Below the pieces are notes generated by a model. That model was not told the origin of the DNA. It did not search any database and worked only from the letters and a program-made list of their open reading frames with translations. Below are positions 53,049-62,674 of a stretch of DNA of 64,000 nt, in pieces. The position numbers and the translations under genes are program-made. How positions within the stretch are numbered: the first letter of the stretch is position 1; each line of letters starts with the position of its first letter. The DNA lies in contig JAJFFQ010000016.1 in NCBI GenBank assembly GCA_021776565.1, forward strand, positions 1 through 64,000. Reading direction: 5' to 3'. Source of the DNA: Robiginitomaculum sp. (GTDB lineage Bacteria; Pseudomonadota; Alphaproteobacteria; Caulobacterales; Maricaulaceae).

Positions 53049-53989
53049 GTCCGCCCCTCTGCCAATGCAGCCAGCACCGCCATGCGTAATGCCACACCGG
53101 ATTCCACCTGTTCAGTAATCAGACTGATATTAGGGTCGTCAGCTATTTCAGAATCAATTTCCACGCCCCGGTTCATTGGCCCGGGATGCATGACCAGCGC
53201 GCTTTCCTTGGCGGCGCTAAGTTTGGCCCGATCCAGACCATAATATCGAAAATATTCACGCGTGGAGGGTACACACGCACTGGTCATACGCTCCCGCTGT
53301 AGACGCAGCACCATCACCACATCGCAACCATCAAGCGCCTCGCCCATATTGTAAAACACCTGAACACCCCACTCCCGCGCACTACCCGGCAATAGGGTTG
53401 GCGGTGCGCACAGGCGCACCTCAGCCCCCAATAAGGTCAGCAGGGTAATATCAGAACGCGCTACGCGGCTGTGAACCACATCGCCGCAGATGGCGATGCG
53501 CAACCCGGCCAGATCACCAAAATGCGCCCGTAGGGTAAAGGCGTCCAAAAGCGCCTGTGTCGGGTGTTCATGAGAACCATCGCCCGCATTGATAACCGCA
53601 CAATCCACTTTCTGACTAAGCAGTTCTGCCGCACCAGAGGCGCTATGGCGCACAACCAGCAAATCCGGATGCATGGCATTCAATGTGACCGCCGTATCAA
53701 TCAGCGTCTCGCCTTTGGCCACGGATGAAGACTTGATGGCCATATTGATGACATCGGCGCCAAGGCGCTTGCCCGCCAGCTCGAATGATCCTTGGGTGCG
53801 GGTAGAGGGTTCAAAGAAAAGATTGATCAGTGTTTGCCCGCCAAGCACGTCTGAATGTTTGTTGCGCTGCCGGTTAAGCACCATGAAGTCTGCAGTACGA
53901 TCCAGAAGCGAATCCACTTCCAGCCGGTTTAATCCGGCAATGCCCAGCAAATGTGGGCCGGTGAAAGTATCGCGATACGAATTTGCCAT
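53045..53989 (-). CDS. pyrB: aspartate carbamoyltransferase catalytic chain
   Basis: A 314-residue enzyme joining carbamoyl phosphate and aspartate. The carbamoyl-phosphate motif [20 protein letters not shown], the [12 protein letters not shown] motif and the MVLRLQRER segment with PGPMNRGVE are intact. The ATG at 53989 begins MANSYRDTF; the frame runs 133 codons further upstream through gatC on the other strand and is not credible. It is divergent from gatC (124 bp) and coupled to pyrC'. Confidence 0.96.
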   Translation of the reverse strand: MANSYRDTFTGPHLLGIAGLNRLEVDSLLDRTADFMVLNRQRNKHSDVLGGQTLINLFFEPSTRTQGSFELAGKRLGADVINMAIKSSSVAKGETLIDTAVTLNAMHPDLLVVRHSASGAAELLSQKVDCAVINAGDGSHEHPTQALLDAFTLRAHFGDLAGLRIAICGDVVHSRVARSDITLLTLLGAEVRLCAPPTLLPGSAREWGVQVFYNMGEALDGCDVVMVLRLQRERMTSACVPSTREYFRYYGLDRAKLSAAKESALVMHPGPMNRGVEIDSEIADDPNISLITEQVESGVALRMAVLAALAEGRT

Positions 53990-54113
53990 GCAAAGAGACC
54001 CTCTAGCGCGCTTGATCGCCAAGTGCAAGCTGCCTTGCGCCGCACGCCCTGCTTGCCCTTTCAGCCGGGCTTTGTTAGGCCAGCATCCTGTATGGAAATT
54101 TAGGATTTCGCCC

Positions 54114-54401
54114 ATGTCTGTTGACGCAAAAACCGTGCGCAAAATTGCCCATCTGGCCCGCATTGAGGTGGCCGAAGAACGGCTTGCCCCGCTCGCCGAT
54201 GAACTCAATGGTATTTTGCACTGGATCGAACAATTGAACGAGGTGGATGTAGAGGGCATTGCCCCCATGGCGTCGGTAGAGGATGTTTCAACGCCGGTTC
54301 GCAAGGATGTGGTGAGCATTGACAATACCCGCGAAGATGTTCTGGCCAATGCGCCGCGCACAGAAGAAGGCTTTTTTGTTATGCCCAAGGCGGTTGAATA
54401 A
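54114..54401 (+). CDS. gatC: Asp-tRNA(Asn)/Glu-tRNA(Gln) amidotransferase subunit C
   Basis: A 95-residue small subunit that stabilises GatA in the amidotransferase. The sequence [20 protein letters not shown], the central [15 protein letters not shown] and C-terminal [20 protein letters not shown] are the family pattern. AGGA precedes the ATG. It overlaps gatA by one base (TAATG). Confidence 0.96.
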   Translation: MSVDAKTVRKIAHLARIEVAEERLAPLADELNGILHWIEQLNEVDVEGIAPMASVEDVSTPVRKDVVSIDNTREDVLANAPRTEEGFFVMPKAVE

Positions 54402-55873
54402 TGAGCACGCTAAATGAGCTGACCCTGGCGGGTGCAATCAGCGGCATGAAGAACAAGGATTTTTCATCGCGGGAACTCACCCAGACCCATCTGGATGCTA
54501 TTGCTGATGCCGATGCGCTGAATGCTTTTTTGGTGACCACCAAAGAAGCGGCACTGAACATGGCAGATGCTTCGGATGTACGGCGCGCCAGAGGCGATGT
54601 TGGCCCACTGGATGGTATCCCCCTGGGGATCAAGGATTTGTTTTGCACCAAGGGTACGCGCACTACGGCTGGCAGTAAAATTCTGGGTGAATTTACACCG
54701 ACTTATGAAAGCACCGTCAGTGCCAATTTATGGCGCGATGGCGCGGTGATGCTGGGCAAGTTGAACATGGATGAATTTGCCATGGGTTCGTCCAATGAGA
54801 ATTCGGCCTTTGGCCCGGTGGTTAACCCCTGGCGCGCCAAAGGTAAAACACAAAAACTGGTGCCGGGCGGCTCCTCTGGCGGCTCTGCGGCTGCCGTTAC
54901 CGCCGGGCTATGCCTTGGGGCCACGGCCACTGACACCGGCGGTTCGATCCGTCAACCGGCCAGTTTTACCGGCACGGTGGGCATTAAACCCACCTATGGA
55001 CGCTGCTCCCGGTGGGGTATCGTCGCCTTTGCCTCATCGCTGGATCAGGCTGGGCCAATTACCCGCACCGTCAAAGATGCCGCCATTATGCTCGGCTCCA
55101 TGGCCGGATATGACCCAAAGGATTCCACCTCGATCAAGGCCGAGGTCCCCGACTTTGCCGCGTCTTGCACGCGCTCGCTCAAAGGCTTGCGCATAGGTGT
55201 TCCAAAAGAATACCGGGTAGAAGGAATGCCCGCTGAGATCGAAAAACTTTGGGCCGATGGCATGAACTGGTTGCGCGCGGAAGGCTGTGAGATTGTTGAT
55301 GTCAGCCTGCCACACACTAAATACGCCCTGCCCGCTTATTATATTATTGCCCCGGCAGAAGCTTCATCGAACCTCGCCCGTTATGACGGCATGCGTTATG
55401 GCGTTCGTGTTGACGGAACTGATCTGACAGAAACTTACGAAAAATCACGCGGACAGGGATTTGGCGAAGAAGTGCGCCGCCGCATTATGATCGGTGCCTA
55501 TGTGCTCTCTGCCGGGTTCTATGATGCCTATTACATTCGCGCCCAAAAAGTGCGAGCGCGCATTGCCGAAGACTTCAAAAATGTCTTTGAGAGGTGCGAT
55601 GCGCTGCTCACCCCCACGGCACCAAGTGCCGCCTTTGGTATCGGATCACGCCTGAATGACCCGGTGCAAATGTATCTGAACGACATTTTCACGGTGACCG
55701 CCAACCTTGCCGGGTTGCCGGGCATCTCTGTTCCCGCCGCTCTGGATAGTTCCGGCTTGCCGCTCGGGCTACAGGTGATTGGCAAGGCGCTGGATGAAGA
55801 AACCTGCTTTGCAATTGGTGGTGCGTTAGAGCGCGCTGCTGATTTTAATGCCAAACCGGATAAGTGGTGGTGA
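54401..55873 (+). CDS. gatA: Asp/Glu-tRNA amidotransferase subunit A
   Basis: The glutaminase of the indirect pathway to Gln-tRNA and Asn-tRNA. The 490-residue amidase has Lys78 (LGIKDLF), cis-Ser158 (PGGSSGG) and nucleophile Ser182 ([10 protein letters not shown]). GatA-specific [20 protein letters not shown] and DGMRYGVR support the assignment over a general amidase. It follows gatC directly; gatB lies 540 bp downstream beyond the DUF559 insertion. Confidence 0.97.
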   Translation: MSTLNELTLAGAISGMKNKDFSSRELTQTHLDAIADADALNAFLVTTKEAALNMADASDVRRARGDVGPLDGIPLGIKDLFCTKGTRTTAGSKILGEFTPTYESTVSANLWRDGAVMLGKLNMDEFAMGSSNENSAFGPVVNPWRAKGKTQKLVPGGSSGGSAAAVTAGLCLGATATDTGGSIRQPASFTGTVGIKPTYGRCSRWGIVAFASSLDQAGPITRTVKDAAIMLGSMAGYDPKDSTSIKAEVPDFAASCTRSLKGLRIGVPKEYRVEGMPAEIEKLWADGMNWLRAEGCEIVDVSLPHTKYALPAYYIIAPAEASSNLARYDGMRYGVRVDGTDLTETYEKSRGQGFGEEVRRRIMIGAYVLSAGFYDAYYIRAQKVRARIAEDFKNVFERCDALLTPTAPSAAFGIGSRLNDPVQMYLNDIFTVTANLAGLPGISVPAALDSSGLPLGLQVIGKALDEETCFAIGGALERAADFNAKPDKWW

Positions 55874-55875
55874 CG

Positions 55876-55929
55876 ACCCCCTCCGGGTGCTACGCACCCA
55901 CCTCCCCCATAAAGGGGGAGGATAAAAAG
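55876..55929 (+). repeat. REP-like hairpin repeat, direct copy 1
   Basis: accccctccgggtgctacgc..acctccccc-ata-aagggggaggat: a G/C-rich arm and a hairpin CCTCCCCC/GGGGGAGG. It is nearly identical to 56345-56397 and begins 2 bp after the gatA stop. Confidence 0.85.
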
Positions 55930-55943
55930 AGACGCAGCGTTAC

Positions 55944-56003
55944 TTTCCTCCCCCTTGATGGGGGAGGTGCCGCGCCAAATACTTTGGCGGGGCGGAGGGG
56001 GTG
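55944..56003 (-). repeat. REP-like hairpin repeat, inverted copy
   Basis: cctccccc-ttga-tgggggagg hairpin followed by tgccgcgccaaatactttggcggggcggagggggtgac. The tail itself holds a second hairpin (gccaaa-tac-tttggc). It is in the opposite orientation to the flanking copies at 55876 and 56345. Confidence 0.8.
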
Positions 56004-56381
56004 ACACATCGGTTAAAAAAACTGGCGCGGGCTATGCGCAAGAAAATGACGCCACAAGAAGTCAAATTATGGGTTCACCTGAAAACATTCAAAAAACAAG
56101 GTCATCATTTTCGTCGCCAAGCGCCTTTTCAGAACTACATCCTTGATTTTGTATGTTATTTTTCAAGATTGGTGATTGAAATTGATGGTGGGCAACATAA
56201 TGAAGAAAAGCATCAGAAACGGGATAATTTGCGTGATAAAATTCTCCAATCCGAAGGATTTACGGTTTTGAGATTCTGGAATAATGAAGTCGACCATAAT
56301 ATCGATGGCGTGCTGACCAAAATCAACGAAAACCTTATTACAGTACCCCCTCCTGGTGCTTCGCACCCACCTCCCCCATAA
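56001..56381 (+). CDS. DUF559 (Vsr-like PD-(D/E)xK) endonuclease family protein
   Basis: A 126-residue protein. The N-terminal helix (MRKKMTPQEVKLWVHLKTFK) and the nuclease-type core FRRQAPFQNYILDFVCY with EIDGGQH match DUF559, a family with the very-short-patch-repair fold. The acidic pair Asp of ILDFV and Glu/Asp of IEIDG are in place. A GTG start (56001) and the stop (56379-56381) both lie in repeat sequence, and the tail TVPPPGASHPPPP is translated repeat. Met12 (56034) is an alternative start. The activity and target are unknown. Confidence 0.8.
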   Translation: MTHRLKKLARAMRKKMTPQEVKLWVHLKTFKKQGHHFRRQAPFQNYILDFVCYFSRLVIEIDGGQHNEEKHQKRDNLRDKILQSEGFTVLRFWNNEVDHNIDGVLTKINENLITVPPPGASHPPPP

Positions 56382-56397
56382 AGGGGGAGGATTAAAA
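56345..56397 (+). repeat. REP-like hairpin repeat, direct copy 2
   Basis: accccctcctggtgcttcgcac.. with the hairpin cctccccc-ata-aagggggagg. The loop contains the TAA stop codon of the DUF559 gene. Nearly identical to 55876-55929 (a few mismatches). It ends 17 bp before the gatB start. Confidence 0.85.
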
Positions 56398-56413
56398 AAG
56401 AAGAGAAAAAGTA

Positions 56414-57892
56414 ATGTTTACTGCTGAACGCGTTGCCGACAAATCTGACTGGATCACCACAGATACCGGTGATTGGGAAATCATTATCGGTCTGGAAATC
56501 CATGCACAAGTGGCCTCAGAAGCCAAACTATTTTCTGGCGCGCCAACGCAATATGGCGCGGAACCAAACACACAAGTGACACTGGTCGATGCGGCTATGC
56601 CTGGCATGTTGCCTGTTCTGAACGAGTATTGCGTGGAACAGGCCGTGCGCACCGGCATGGGTATGAAGGCGCAAATCAATTCATTTTCGCGCTTTGACCG
56701 CAAAAACTATTTCTATCCCGACCTGCCCCAGGGCTATCAAATCAGTCAGCTCTATCACCCCATTGTTGGCGAAGGTAAAATGTTGGTTGAGCTGGATGAG
56801 GGTGAGAGTATCACCGTGGGTATTGAACGGTTGCACCTTGAACAGGACGCCGGTAAATCCATACACGATCTGGACCCAAACTCCACGTATGTTGATCTGA
56901 ACCGGTGCGGCGTGGCCTTGATGGAAATTGTCTCCAAGCCAGACATGCGCTCATCCCGCGAGGCCGCCGCCTATGTGCGTAAACTGCGGGCGTTGGTGCG
57001 GTACCTGGGTACATGTGATGGCGATATGGAAAAGGGCAATTTGCGCGCCGATGTGAATGTGTCCGTGCGTCGCCCCGGCGGCGAGCTTGGCACACGGTGT
57101 GAGATCAAAAATCTAAACTCCATGAGGTTTATCCAGCAAGCTATTGAATATGAAGCCCGTCGTCAGATTGAAATTCTGGAAAATGGTGGCGAAATCGATC
57201 AGGAAACCCGGCTATATAATACCGATACCGGCGAAACGAGAACCATGCGCTCCAAGGAAGATGCCCATGATTATCGTTATTTCCCTGATCCGGATTTGTT
57301 GCCGGTAAAGTTAAGTGAGCAATGGCTGGCGGCAATCAAGGCTGATTTACCTGAATTGCCCGACGAGAAGAAAGCCCGCTTTGTCAGTGATTACGGATTA
57401 TCAGATTACGATGCCAGCGTGCTGGTCAGTGATCGCGAAAAGGCTGCCTATTATGAAGAGGTCGCCGAGGGTAATGACAAAAAACTGGCTGCAAACTGGC
57501 TTCTGAACGAGGTCTTTGGCAAGCTCAACAAGGAAAATGTGGACATATTGGACAGCCCGGTTTCCGCTGTCGCCAACCGCGCCATTGTCGGCATGATTTC
57601 TGATAAAACCATTTCTGGAAAAATTGCAAAGCAGGTCTTTGAAATTTGCTGGGAAGATGGCGGAGATCCGGCAGGCATTGTCGAAGAACGCGGCCTGAAA
57701 CAGGTCACTGATACCGGTGCGATCGAGGCCATGATTGATGAAATTATTACTGCAAACCCGGATCAGGCCGCCAAGGTCAGGGATAAACCCAAAACGCTCG
57801 GCTGGTTTGTTGGTCAGGTGATGCAGGTCAGTAAAGGCAAAGCCAACCCGCAAGCAGTGAATGAAATTTTGCGTAAAAAACTGCTGGATTAG
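56414..57892 (+). CDS. gatB: Asp/Glu-tRNA amidotransferase subunit B
   Basis: The 492-residue kinase/amidase-acceptor subunit that phosphorylates and amidates mischarged tRNA. The N-terminal [20 protein letters not shown], the [20 protein letters not shown] and [14 protein letters not shown] motifs and the C-terminal YqeY-like tail ([15 protein letters not shown]) are intact. AAGAGAAAAAG precedes the ATG. Transcription from gatC-gatA must cross 540 bp of repeats and the DUF559 gene, or an internal promoter is used. Confidence 0.97.
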   Translation: MFTAERVADKSDWITTDTGDWEIIIGLEIHAQVASEAKLFSGAPTQYGAEPNTQVTLVDAAMPGMLPVLNEYCVEQAVRTGMGMKAQINSFSRFDRKNYFYPDLPQGYQISQLYHPIVGEGKMLVELDEGESITVGIERLHLEQDAGKSIHDLDPNSTYVDLNRCGVALMEIVSKPDMRSSREAAAYVRKLRALVRYLGTCDGDMEKGNLRADVNVSVRRPGGELGTRCEIKNLNSMRFIQQAIEYEARRQIEILENGGEIDQETRLYNTDTGETRTMRSKEDAHDYRYFPDPDLLPVKLSEQWLAAIKADLPELPDEKKARFVSDYGLSDYDASVLVSDREKAAYYEEVAEGNDKKLAANWLLNEVFGKLNKENVDILDSPVSAVANRAIVGMISDKTISGKIAKQVFEICWEDGGDPAGIVEERGLKQVTDTGAIEAMIDEIITANPDQAAKVRDKPKTLGWFVGQVMQVSKGKANPQAVNEILRKKLLD

Positions 57893-59643
57893 CCAGTTTT
57901 CAGGCGTTCCAGCGCCCCGTTTTTCAAGACCTCAACCATGCCGCGATACCCGGCCTCAACGGCAGCGTCATAGGCTTTCCAGTCACGTAGTTCGATGCCT
58001 TCAATATCGGGAAGAACCAAAACATCGACATTCTGGCGGGCTGTTGCCGGGTCACCATGAGAGATGGTTGCGGTGCGCATCAATAGACTGGCGATGGGCG
58101 GCGCTTCCGACAAGCCATGTTGCAAAGCCCAGCCAAAGAAGCCCGGGGGATTGATAAAATCTTCGGCATTAAGCCCTTTTTGGCGCGCCACATCCACGCC
58201 AACGGTCAATCCGCGGTGTAAATGTGCCATCACATCAACGGGAAAATTATTAACCACCGCACCATCAACATGCACGGCGCCATTCATCACCAATGGTGGT
58301 AATATGCCCGGCAAGGCAATGGATGCCCGTAGCGCATCACGCAAAAGCCCTTCGCGGTGAATTGTTGCACAGCCATCGGCCAGATTGCTGGAAATACAAA
58401 AAAAGGGCATAGCCAGATTTTCAATCCTGGTATCACCAAAAAATCGCTTGAGCCTTCGATTGACTTTAAGCCCTTTGGTCAACGCAACCACTGGCAGCGT
58501 GTAATCATTAAGCGGGTTGGAATGGACAAAGGCTTCGCAAATGTTGGCCTCCATGGTGTCATCATCCCAGCCCAGCGCCAACCCGGCGGCAATGATACCA
58601 CCCATAGACGTACCACCGGCAAAATCTATGGTTATGCCCGCCTCGTTCAAGGCCCGGATTGCGCCGATGTGCGCGTAACACCGTGCCCCCCCACCCGAAA
58701 GCACCAGTCCGACCGAACGCCCGGCGGCGGTACGGGCAATGCTGGCCACGTCATTCTTGCTGCCCTGATGCCAGTGAAACACCCGTTCGGCATTGGCGGC
58801 ACGTTTCCAGTCACAGCCGTCCGAAACCGCCCGTTCGCCCTGATTATGCAGCAAGATAACATCAATCAGGCGAAACATCCGTGCCGGAGATCGATCGGGA
58901 GGCAATAATGGCTCTGATGGCCGGGCATCGGGGCGCGCCAGTATCCATAACCTGTCGGCCTGGCGCAAACACAGGCGGAACCAGTGCGTATCGGCCACCG
59001 GCGCGTGAAGAAGCACAACATCATGAGACTGTTCCAACTGGTCAAACCACTCACTGGGGCTGTCCTCTGCCTCGGGGCCAACAATAACCGAACTGCGCCC
59101 AAGCTGCCCCAAAGCATCGGCCAGTTGTCCGGCGATATGTTGGCAATTGATCGTTGGTGAGGTGGCCAACAGAGCAAAGACTTTGGGTTCACTACGGGCA
59201 CCAAAAGCCTCCCTGCGGTTCAGCCTCATTCGGGTGACCATCATTTGCGCGAGCGAACGCATCAGGGTCGGATGACGTTTTATCAGTTTTTCAAAACCAG
59301 CACGTGGCAAGCGAACAATCTCTGAATCGCGCATGGCAAAAACAGAAGCCGTATGGGGCGCACCGCCCAAAAACGCCATTTCACCCACCGGCTCACCTGT
59401 GCGAATATGACCAACAAATTCTGGCTTGCCATCGGCACCGGCATTAAAAACACCAAGCACACCTGAGCGCAAAAAATAAATGCTATCGGCAACCTCGCCG
59501 GGATGAAATAGCGCACGGCCACCGGGCAGGGAAAACCATTCAACCTGTTTGGCTGCCGCCTTCAATGCCCCTTTTGGAGCATCGGCAAGGATAGAAATTT
59601 CGGCCAGGTCTTCCGCGTTCAGTATTGGGGAGGTTGTAGCCAT
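57889..59643 (-). CDS. patatin-like phospholipase with cyclic-nucleotide-binding domain
   Basis: A 584-residue protein resembling bacterial neuropathy-target-esterase relatives. Residues 15-130 form a cNMP-binding beta-roll ([39 protein letters not shown]). The patatin domain (about 310-560) has [18 protein letters not shown], the nucleophile GGTSMGG and the dyad Asp in VDGAVVNN. It likely hydrolyses phospholipids near the membrane, gated by a nucleotide or by the inactive roll. It overlaps gatB by 4 bp tail to tail. Confidence 0.93.
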   Translation of the reverse strand: MATTSPILNAEDLAEISILADAPKGALKAAAKQVEWFSLPGGRALFHPGEVADSIYFLRSGVLGVFNAGADGKPEFVGHIRTGEPVGEMAFLGGAPHTASVFAMRDSEIVRLPRAGFEKLIKRHPTLMRSLAQMMVTRMRLNRREAFGARSEPKVFALLATSPTINCQHIAGQLADALGQLGRSSVIVGPEAEDSPSEWFDQLEQSHDVVLLHAPVADTHWFRLCLRQADRLWILARPDARPSEPLLPPDRSPARMFRLIDVILLHNQGERAVSDGCDWKRAANAERVFHWHQGSKNDVASIARTAAGRSVGLVLSGGGARCYAHIGAIRALNEAGITIDFAGGTSMGGIIAAGLALGWDDDTMEANICEAFVHSNPLNDYTLPVVALTKGLKVNRRLKRFFGDTRIENLAMPFFCISSNLADGCATIHREGLLRDALRASIALPGILPPLVMNGAVHVDGAVVNNFPVDVMAHLHRGLTVGVDVARQKGLNAEDFINPPGFFGWALQHGLSEAPPIASLLMRTATISHGDPATARQNVDVLVLPDIEGIELRDWKAYDAAVEAGYRGMVEVLKNGALERLKTG

Positions 59644-59749
59644 TGCTCAGGCACCCTCACGCAAGAGCAAGGTAAAACCACCTGTTGGAATCATTTGAGC
59701 CATGCCCCAGACTATAAAATTCAGGCTTCACAAGAAAGGGGGTAATGGA

Positions 59750-60577
59750 TCAATTCTCCTTGCCTACAGGCGTGAGATCAGCAAAAGTTGCGTTTGCCCC
59801 CTCTGCTCGTGAAGAAACAGCAGTCAGTATGTCAGCCGGATTAAATACCCCCGCTTGCAACGCCCGCATATAGCGCATGGACTCTGCCACACCATGATCG
59901 CGGGCATGGTTGATGCAATCCTTTGAGGCGGCAATGGCGATAGGCGGCTTTTGTGCAATTTGCTCCGCCATGGTATTGGCCTGAACCAGCAATTCCTCAG
60001 TATCCTGGCAAAGCACATTTACAAACCCAAGGGCGTGGCCACGCTCCGCAGACAGGGTATTCCCGGTAAAGGCCAGTTCACGCACAATGCCCAAAGGCAA
60101 CATTTTGGGTAATCGCTGCAAGGTGCCCACATCGGCCATCATGCCCACATTGATTTCCTCAATACGAAACCAGGCGTCTTTTGTGGCAAGACGGATATCA
60201 CAGGCGCTGACCATATCCACACCGGCACCAATACAGCAGCCTTGTATGGCAGCAATAACCGGAAAACGCGCCGCCTCAAGCGCATCAAACCCGCTCTGCA
60301 TATAGGACAGCTTGTGGGTGAAGGCTTCGCGGGCCTGTGCATCATCGGTGGCGGCACTCATATCGGCAAACATGGCCAGGTCTATCCCGGCGGTAAAATG
60401 CGGCCCCTGTGCATCAATAATCAGCACCCGGGTTTTCCCGGCATTGGAAAGCGCCCTGATACATCCTGGAAATTGTTGCCAGAAATGTGCATTCAGGGCA
60501 TTGCGCTTGTTGGGGCGGTTCAAGGTCAGACGAGCAACCGGCCCGTCCTGAGATATTTGAAAAGAATTGTCACTCAT
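59750..60577 (-). CDS. delta3,5-delta2,4-dienoyl-CoA isomerase-like crotonase
   Basis: A 275-residue crotonase-fold protein. The acidic set of dienoyl-CoA isomerase (ECH1) is visible with the right spacing: Asp121 (GAGVDMVSAC), Glu141 and Asp149 (IEEINVGMMADVGTLQRLPK). The ADVGTLQRLPK motif is typical of ECH1. It would shift conjugated double bonds during breakdown of odd-position unsaturated acyl-CoA. The start is the ATG at 60577 after GGAG; a TTG four codons upstream overlaps that site. Confidence 0.88.
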   Translation of the reverse strand: MSDNSFQISQDGPVARLTLNRPNKRNALNAHFWQQFPGCIRALSNAGKTRVLIIDAQGPHFTAGIDLAMFADMSAATDDAQAREAFTHKLSYMQSGFDALEAARFPVIAAIQGCCIGAGVDMVSACDIRLATKDAWFRIEEINVGMMADVGTLQRLPKMLPLGIVRELAFTGNTLSAERGHALGFVNVLCQDTEELLVQANTMAEQIAQKPPIAIAASKDCINHARDHGVAESMRYMRALQAGVFNPADILTAVSSRAEGANATFADLTPVGKEN

Positions 60578-60618
60578 AGGTTGCTCCAATGCTCAGGATC
60601 AAGACATACCTTTTGATT

Positions 60619-60687
60619 GTCATTGCACGACTGGTTCGGGCAATCCAGAGCAGAAGCGACACGATAGACTGGATTACCGGTTCATCC
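60619..60687. repeat. dispersed 82-bp family element, partial
   Basis: gtcattgcacgactggttcgggcaatccag, spacer, gactggattaccggttcatccc. The right half overlaps the 104-bp repeat. Relative to the copy at 257-323 it is reversed. Confidence 0.65.
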
Positions 60688-60772
60688 CACTACTGTCCGG
60701 TTTAGATTTAACTTGGGTCAAAAAGAATAATAGACACAATCTGTTCTGGTGAAAAAGGCTCTTCAGGACAGG
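60669..60772 (-). repeat. 104-bp dispersed repeat, copy 2 (inverted)
   Basis: The reverse complement of bases 171-274 with two mismatches (near the loop of gcctttttca..aacag). The two copies are 60 kb apart in opposite orientation. Confidence 0.85.
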
Positions 60773-60789
60773 ATTTCGTTCCCACAGTT

Positions 60790-60870
60790 CTTTCCTCCCC
60801 TGCTTGCGGAGGAGGAAAACAAAAATAATCGCTAAACCGGACAGCAGTGGAACAAGCCCGGCATGACATT
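60790..60870. repeat. hairpin and arm flanking the 104-bp repeat
   Basis: tttcctcccctgcttgcggaggaggaaa resembles the hairpin of the REP-like family; ggacagcagtggaacaagcccggcatgaca (about 60840-60869) resembles an outer arm of the 82-bp family. Confidence 0.5.
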
Positions 60871-60981
60871 CAAAATGAATATGCTCCACCTCATAAACTC
60901 ATAAACAGGGTATAGAGATTGAGCAAATGCTCAGCACCTGCTTTAGTCTGCCCATGTGAGTCTCTGGCAAAGGGAAACAAG

Positions 60982-62586
60982 ATGACCGTCCTTACATCAA
61001 GCGTGGATACCAGCGATAAAACTTTCAAGGCCAATGCCAAAGCCATGGGACTGTTGCTTGATACCTTACGCCAAACAACTGCACAGGCGGCCCTTGGCGG
61101 GCCACAACGATCCCGGGACAAGCATTTGGCACGCGGCAAACTGCTGCCCAGACAGCGCGTCGAGCATCTGCTGGATCCCGGCACACCATTTCTGGAGCTT
61201 TCTGCACTGGCCGCAAATGATATGTATGGCGGCGGCATTAACGGTGCCGGACTGATCGCCGGGATTGGCCGGGTTGAGGGCCGAGAGGTGATGGTGCTGG
61301 CCAATGATGCGACGGTCAAGGGCGGCACCTATTACCCGATGACGGTTAAGAAGCATTTGCGGGCGCAGGAAATCGCGCTGGAGAACCATTTACCGTGCAT
61401 ATACCTGGTCGATTCGGGTGGTGCCAACCTGCCCCATCAGGCAGAAGTATTCCCGGATCGTGAGCATTTTGGCCGCATTTTTTATAATCAGGCGATCATG
61501 TCTTCCAAAGGCATTGCCCAGATCGCCGTGGTGATGGGGTCATGCACGGCAGGGGGGGCTTATGTGCCGGCCATGTCGGATGAAACCATCATTGTGCGTA
61601 AACAAGGCACTATCTTTCTGGCCGGGCCGCCTTTGGTTAAAGCAGCAACGGGAGAGGTGATCTCGGCTGAGGATTTGGGCGGCGCAGATGTCCATGCGCG
61701 CAAATCCGGCGTTGTCGATCATTATGCCAATGATGATGAACACGCGCTTTATCTGGCCCGGCGCATTGTTCGCCACCTCAACTTGCCGCGCAGCGCCGGT
61801 GTGTCACAGACATCGCAAGAGCCGCTATTTGCCGCCGACGAACTGAACGGCATTGTACCCGACGATGTTCGTGCGCCCTATGACGTGCGTGAGGTAATCG
61901 CCCGCATCGTTGATGGCAGTGAATTTGACGAGTTCAAAAAACTGTACGGTGAAACCCTGGTCACCGGTTTTGCCCGCATTTACGGCCAACGCGTCGGCAT
62001 TATTGCCAATAATGGCATCCTGTTTTCCGAATCTGCACAAAAGGCAGCGCATTTCATAGAATTATGCTGCCAGCGTAATATCCCGCTGGTGTTCCTGCAA
62101 AATATTTCCGGATTTATGGTCGGCGGCAAGTATGAGGCCGGCGGTATCGCCAAGGATGGCGCCAAAATGGTCATGGCCGTGGCCTGCGCCAAAGTTCCAA
62201 AATTTACAATGGTCATTGGTGGCTCATATGGGGCGGGCAATTATGGCATGTGCGGGCGGGCATACAGTCCGCGTTTCCTGTTCATGTGGCCAAATGCGCG
62301 TATATCGGTGATGGGCGGCGAACAGGCCGCCAGCGTTCTGGCCACCGTCAAGCGCGACGGCATGGAAGCGCGAGGCGAAAAATGGAGCAAAAAAGAAGAA
62401 GCAGAGTTTCAGGCACCCATTCGCGAAAAATATGAGCAAGAAGGCTCGCCTTATTACTCTACAGCACGGCTCTGGGATGATGGCATTATCGCCCCGGCAG
62501 ATACCCGCCGGGTGTTGGGTATGGCCATAACCGCCAGCAAAAATGCGCCGGTTGAAGACACCAGATTTGGGGTGTTTCGGATGTAG
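60982..62586 (+). CDS. mccB: methylcrotonyl-CoA carboxylase beta subunit
   Basis: A 534-residue carboxyltransferase of leucine/isoprenoid catabolism that carboxylates 3-methylcrotonyl-CoA with the biotin-bearing MccA. The start [21 protein letters not shown], then [20 protein letters not shown], and the C-terminal [20 protein letters not shown] and [18 protein letters not shown] are typical of MccB rather than PccB. AAAGGGAAAC precedes the ATG at 60982; the frame extends 21 codons upstream. No mccA follows; a decarboxylase gene comes next. Confidence 0.92.
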   Translation: MTVLTSSVDTSDKTFKANAKAMGLLLDTLRQTTAQAALGGPQRSRDKHLARGKLLPRQRVEHLLDPGTPFLELSALAANDMYGGGINGAGLIAGIGRVEGREVMVLANDATVKGGTYYPMTVKKHLRAQEIALENHLPCIYLVDSGGANLPHQAEVFPDREHFGRIFYNQAIMSSKGIAQIAVVMGSCTAGGAYVPAMSDETIIVRKQGTIFLAGPPLVKAATGEVISAEDLGGADVHARKSGVVDHYANDDEHALYLARRIVRHLNLPRSAGVSQTSQEPLFAADELNGIVPDDVRAPYDVREVIARIVDGSEFDEFKKLYGETLVTGFARIYGQRVGIIANNGILFSESAQKAAHFIELCCQRNIPLVFLQNISGFMVGGKYEAGGIAKDGAKMVMAVACAKVPKFTMVIGGSYGAGNYGMCGRAYSPRFLFMWPNARISVMGGEQAASVLATVKRDGMEARGEKWSKKEEAEFQAPIREKYEQEGSPYYSTARLWDDGIIAPADTRRVLGMAITASKNAPVEDTRFGVFRM

Positions 62587-62674
62587 GTCAGATTCCCAAT
62601 AGCAATATTCGGGTGTCTTGCTTTTATATTTTCATCAACAATCAAGTTTCTTTCGTGTGAGAACAGGAAAACTT

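Larger units (their letters stand above)
55944..56397 (+). mobile_element. DUF559 gene bounded by inverted REP-like repeats
   Basis: The left boundary (55944-56003) is a repeat copy in reverse orientation (cctcccccttgatgggggagg..cggagggggtgac). The right boundary (56345-56397) is a forward copy. Together they form imperfect terminal inverted repeats around the 126-codon DUF559 gene. The unit lies within gatCAB. No target-site duplication is apparent by eye. The layout recalls REPINs with a RAYT gene, with a nuclease in the place of the transposase; mobility is inferred. Confidence 0.55.
60578..60981. other. gene-free interval with composite repeats
   Basis: This 404-bp region between the divergent isomerase and mccB genes holds an 82-bp family arm, the second copy of the 104-bp repeat, a CCTCCCC/GGAGG hairpin, and another family arm (60841-60870). 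The two promoters must lie among these elements. Confidence 0.6.

Noticed and set aside
53673-54113. N-terminal extension of gatC by 147 codons
   Set aside because: The extension runs antisense to pyrB; GatC is a small protein and the ATG at 54114 has an AGGA site and the correct family N-terminus.
53990-54388. N-terminal extension of pyrB by 133 codons
   Set aside because: It is the antisense of gatC; PyrB of usual length starts at 53989.
55876-56397. CRISPR-like array
   Set aside because: The repeats alternate in orientation, contain strong hairpins and have irregular spacing with a gene between them; there are no cas genes.
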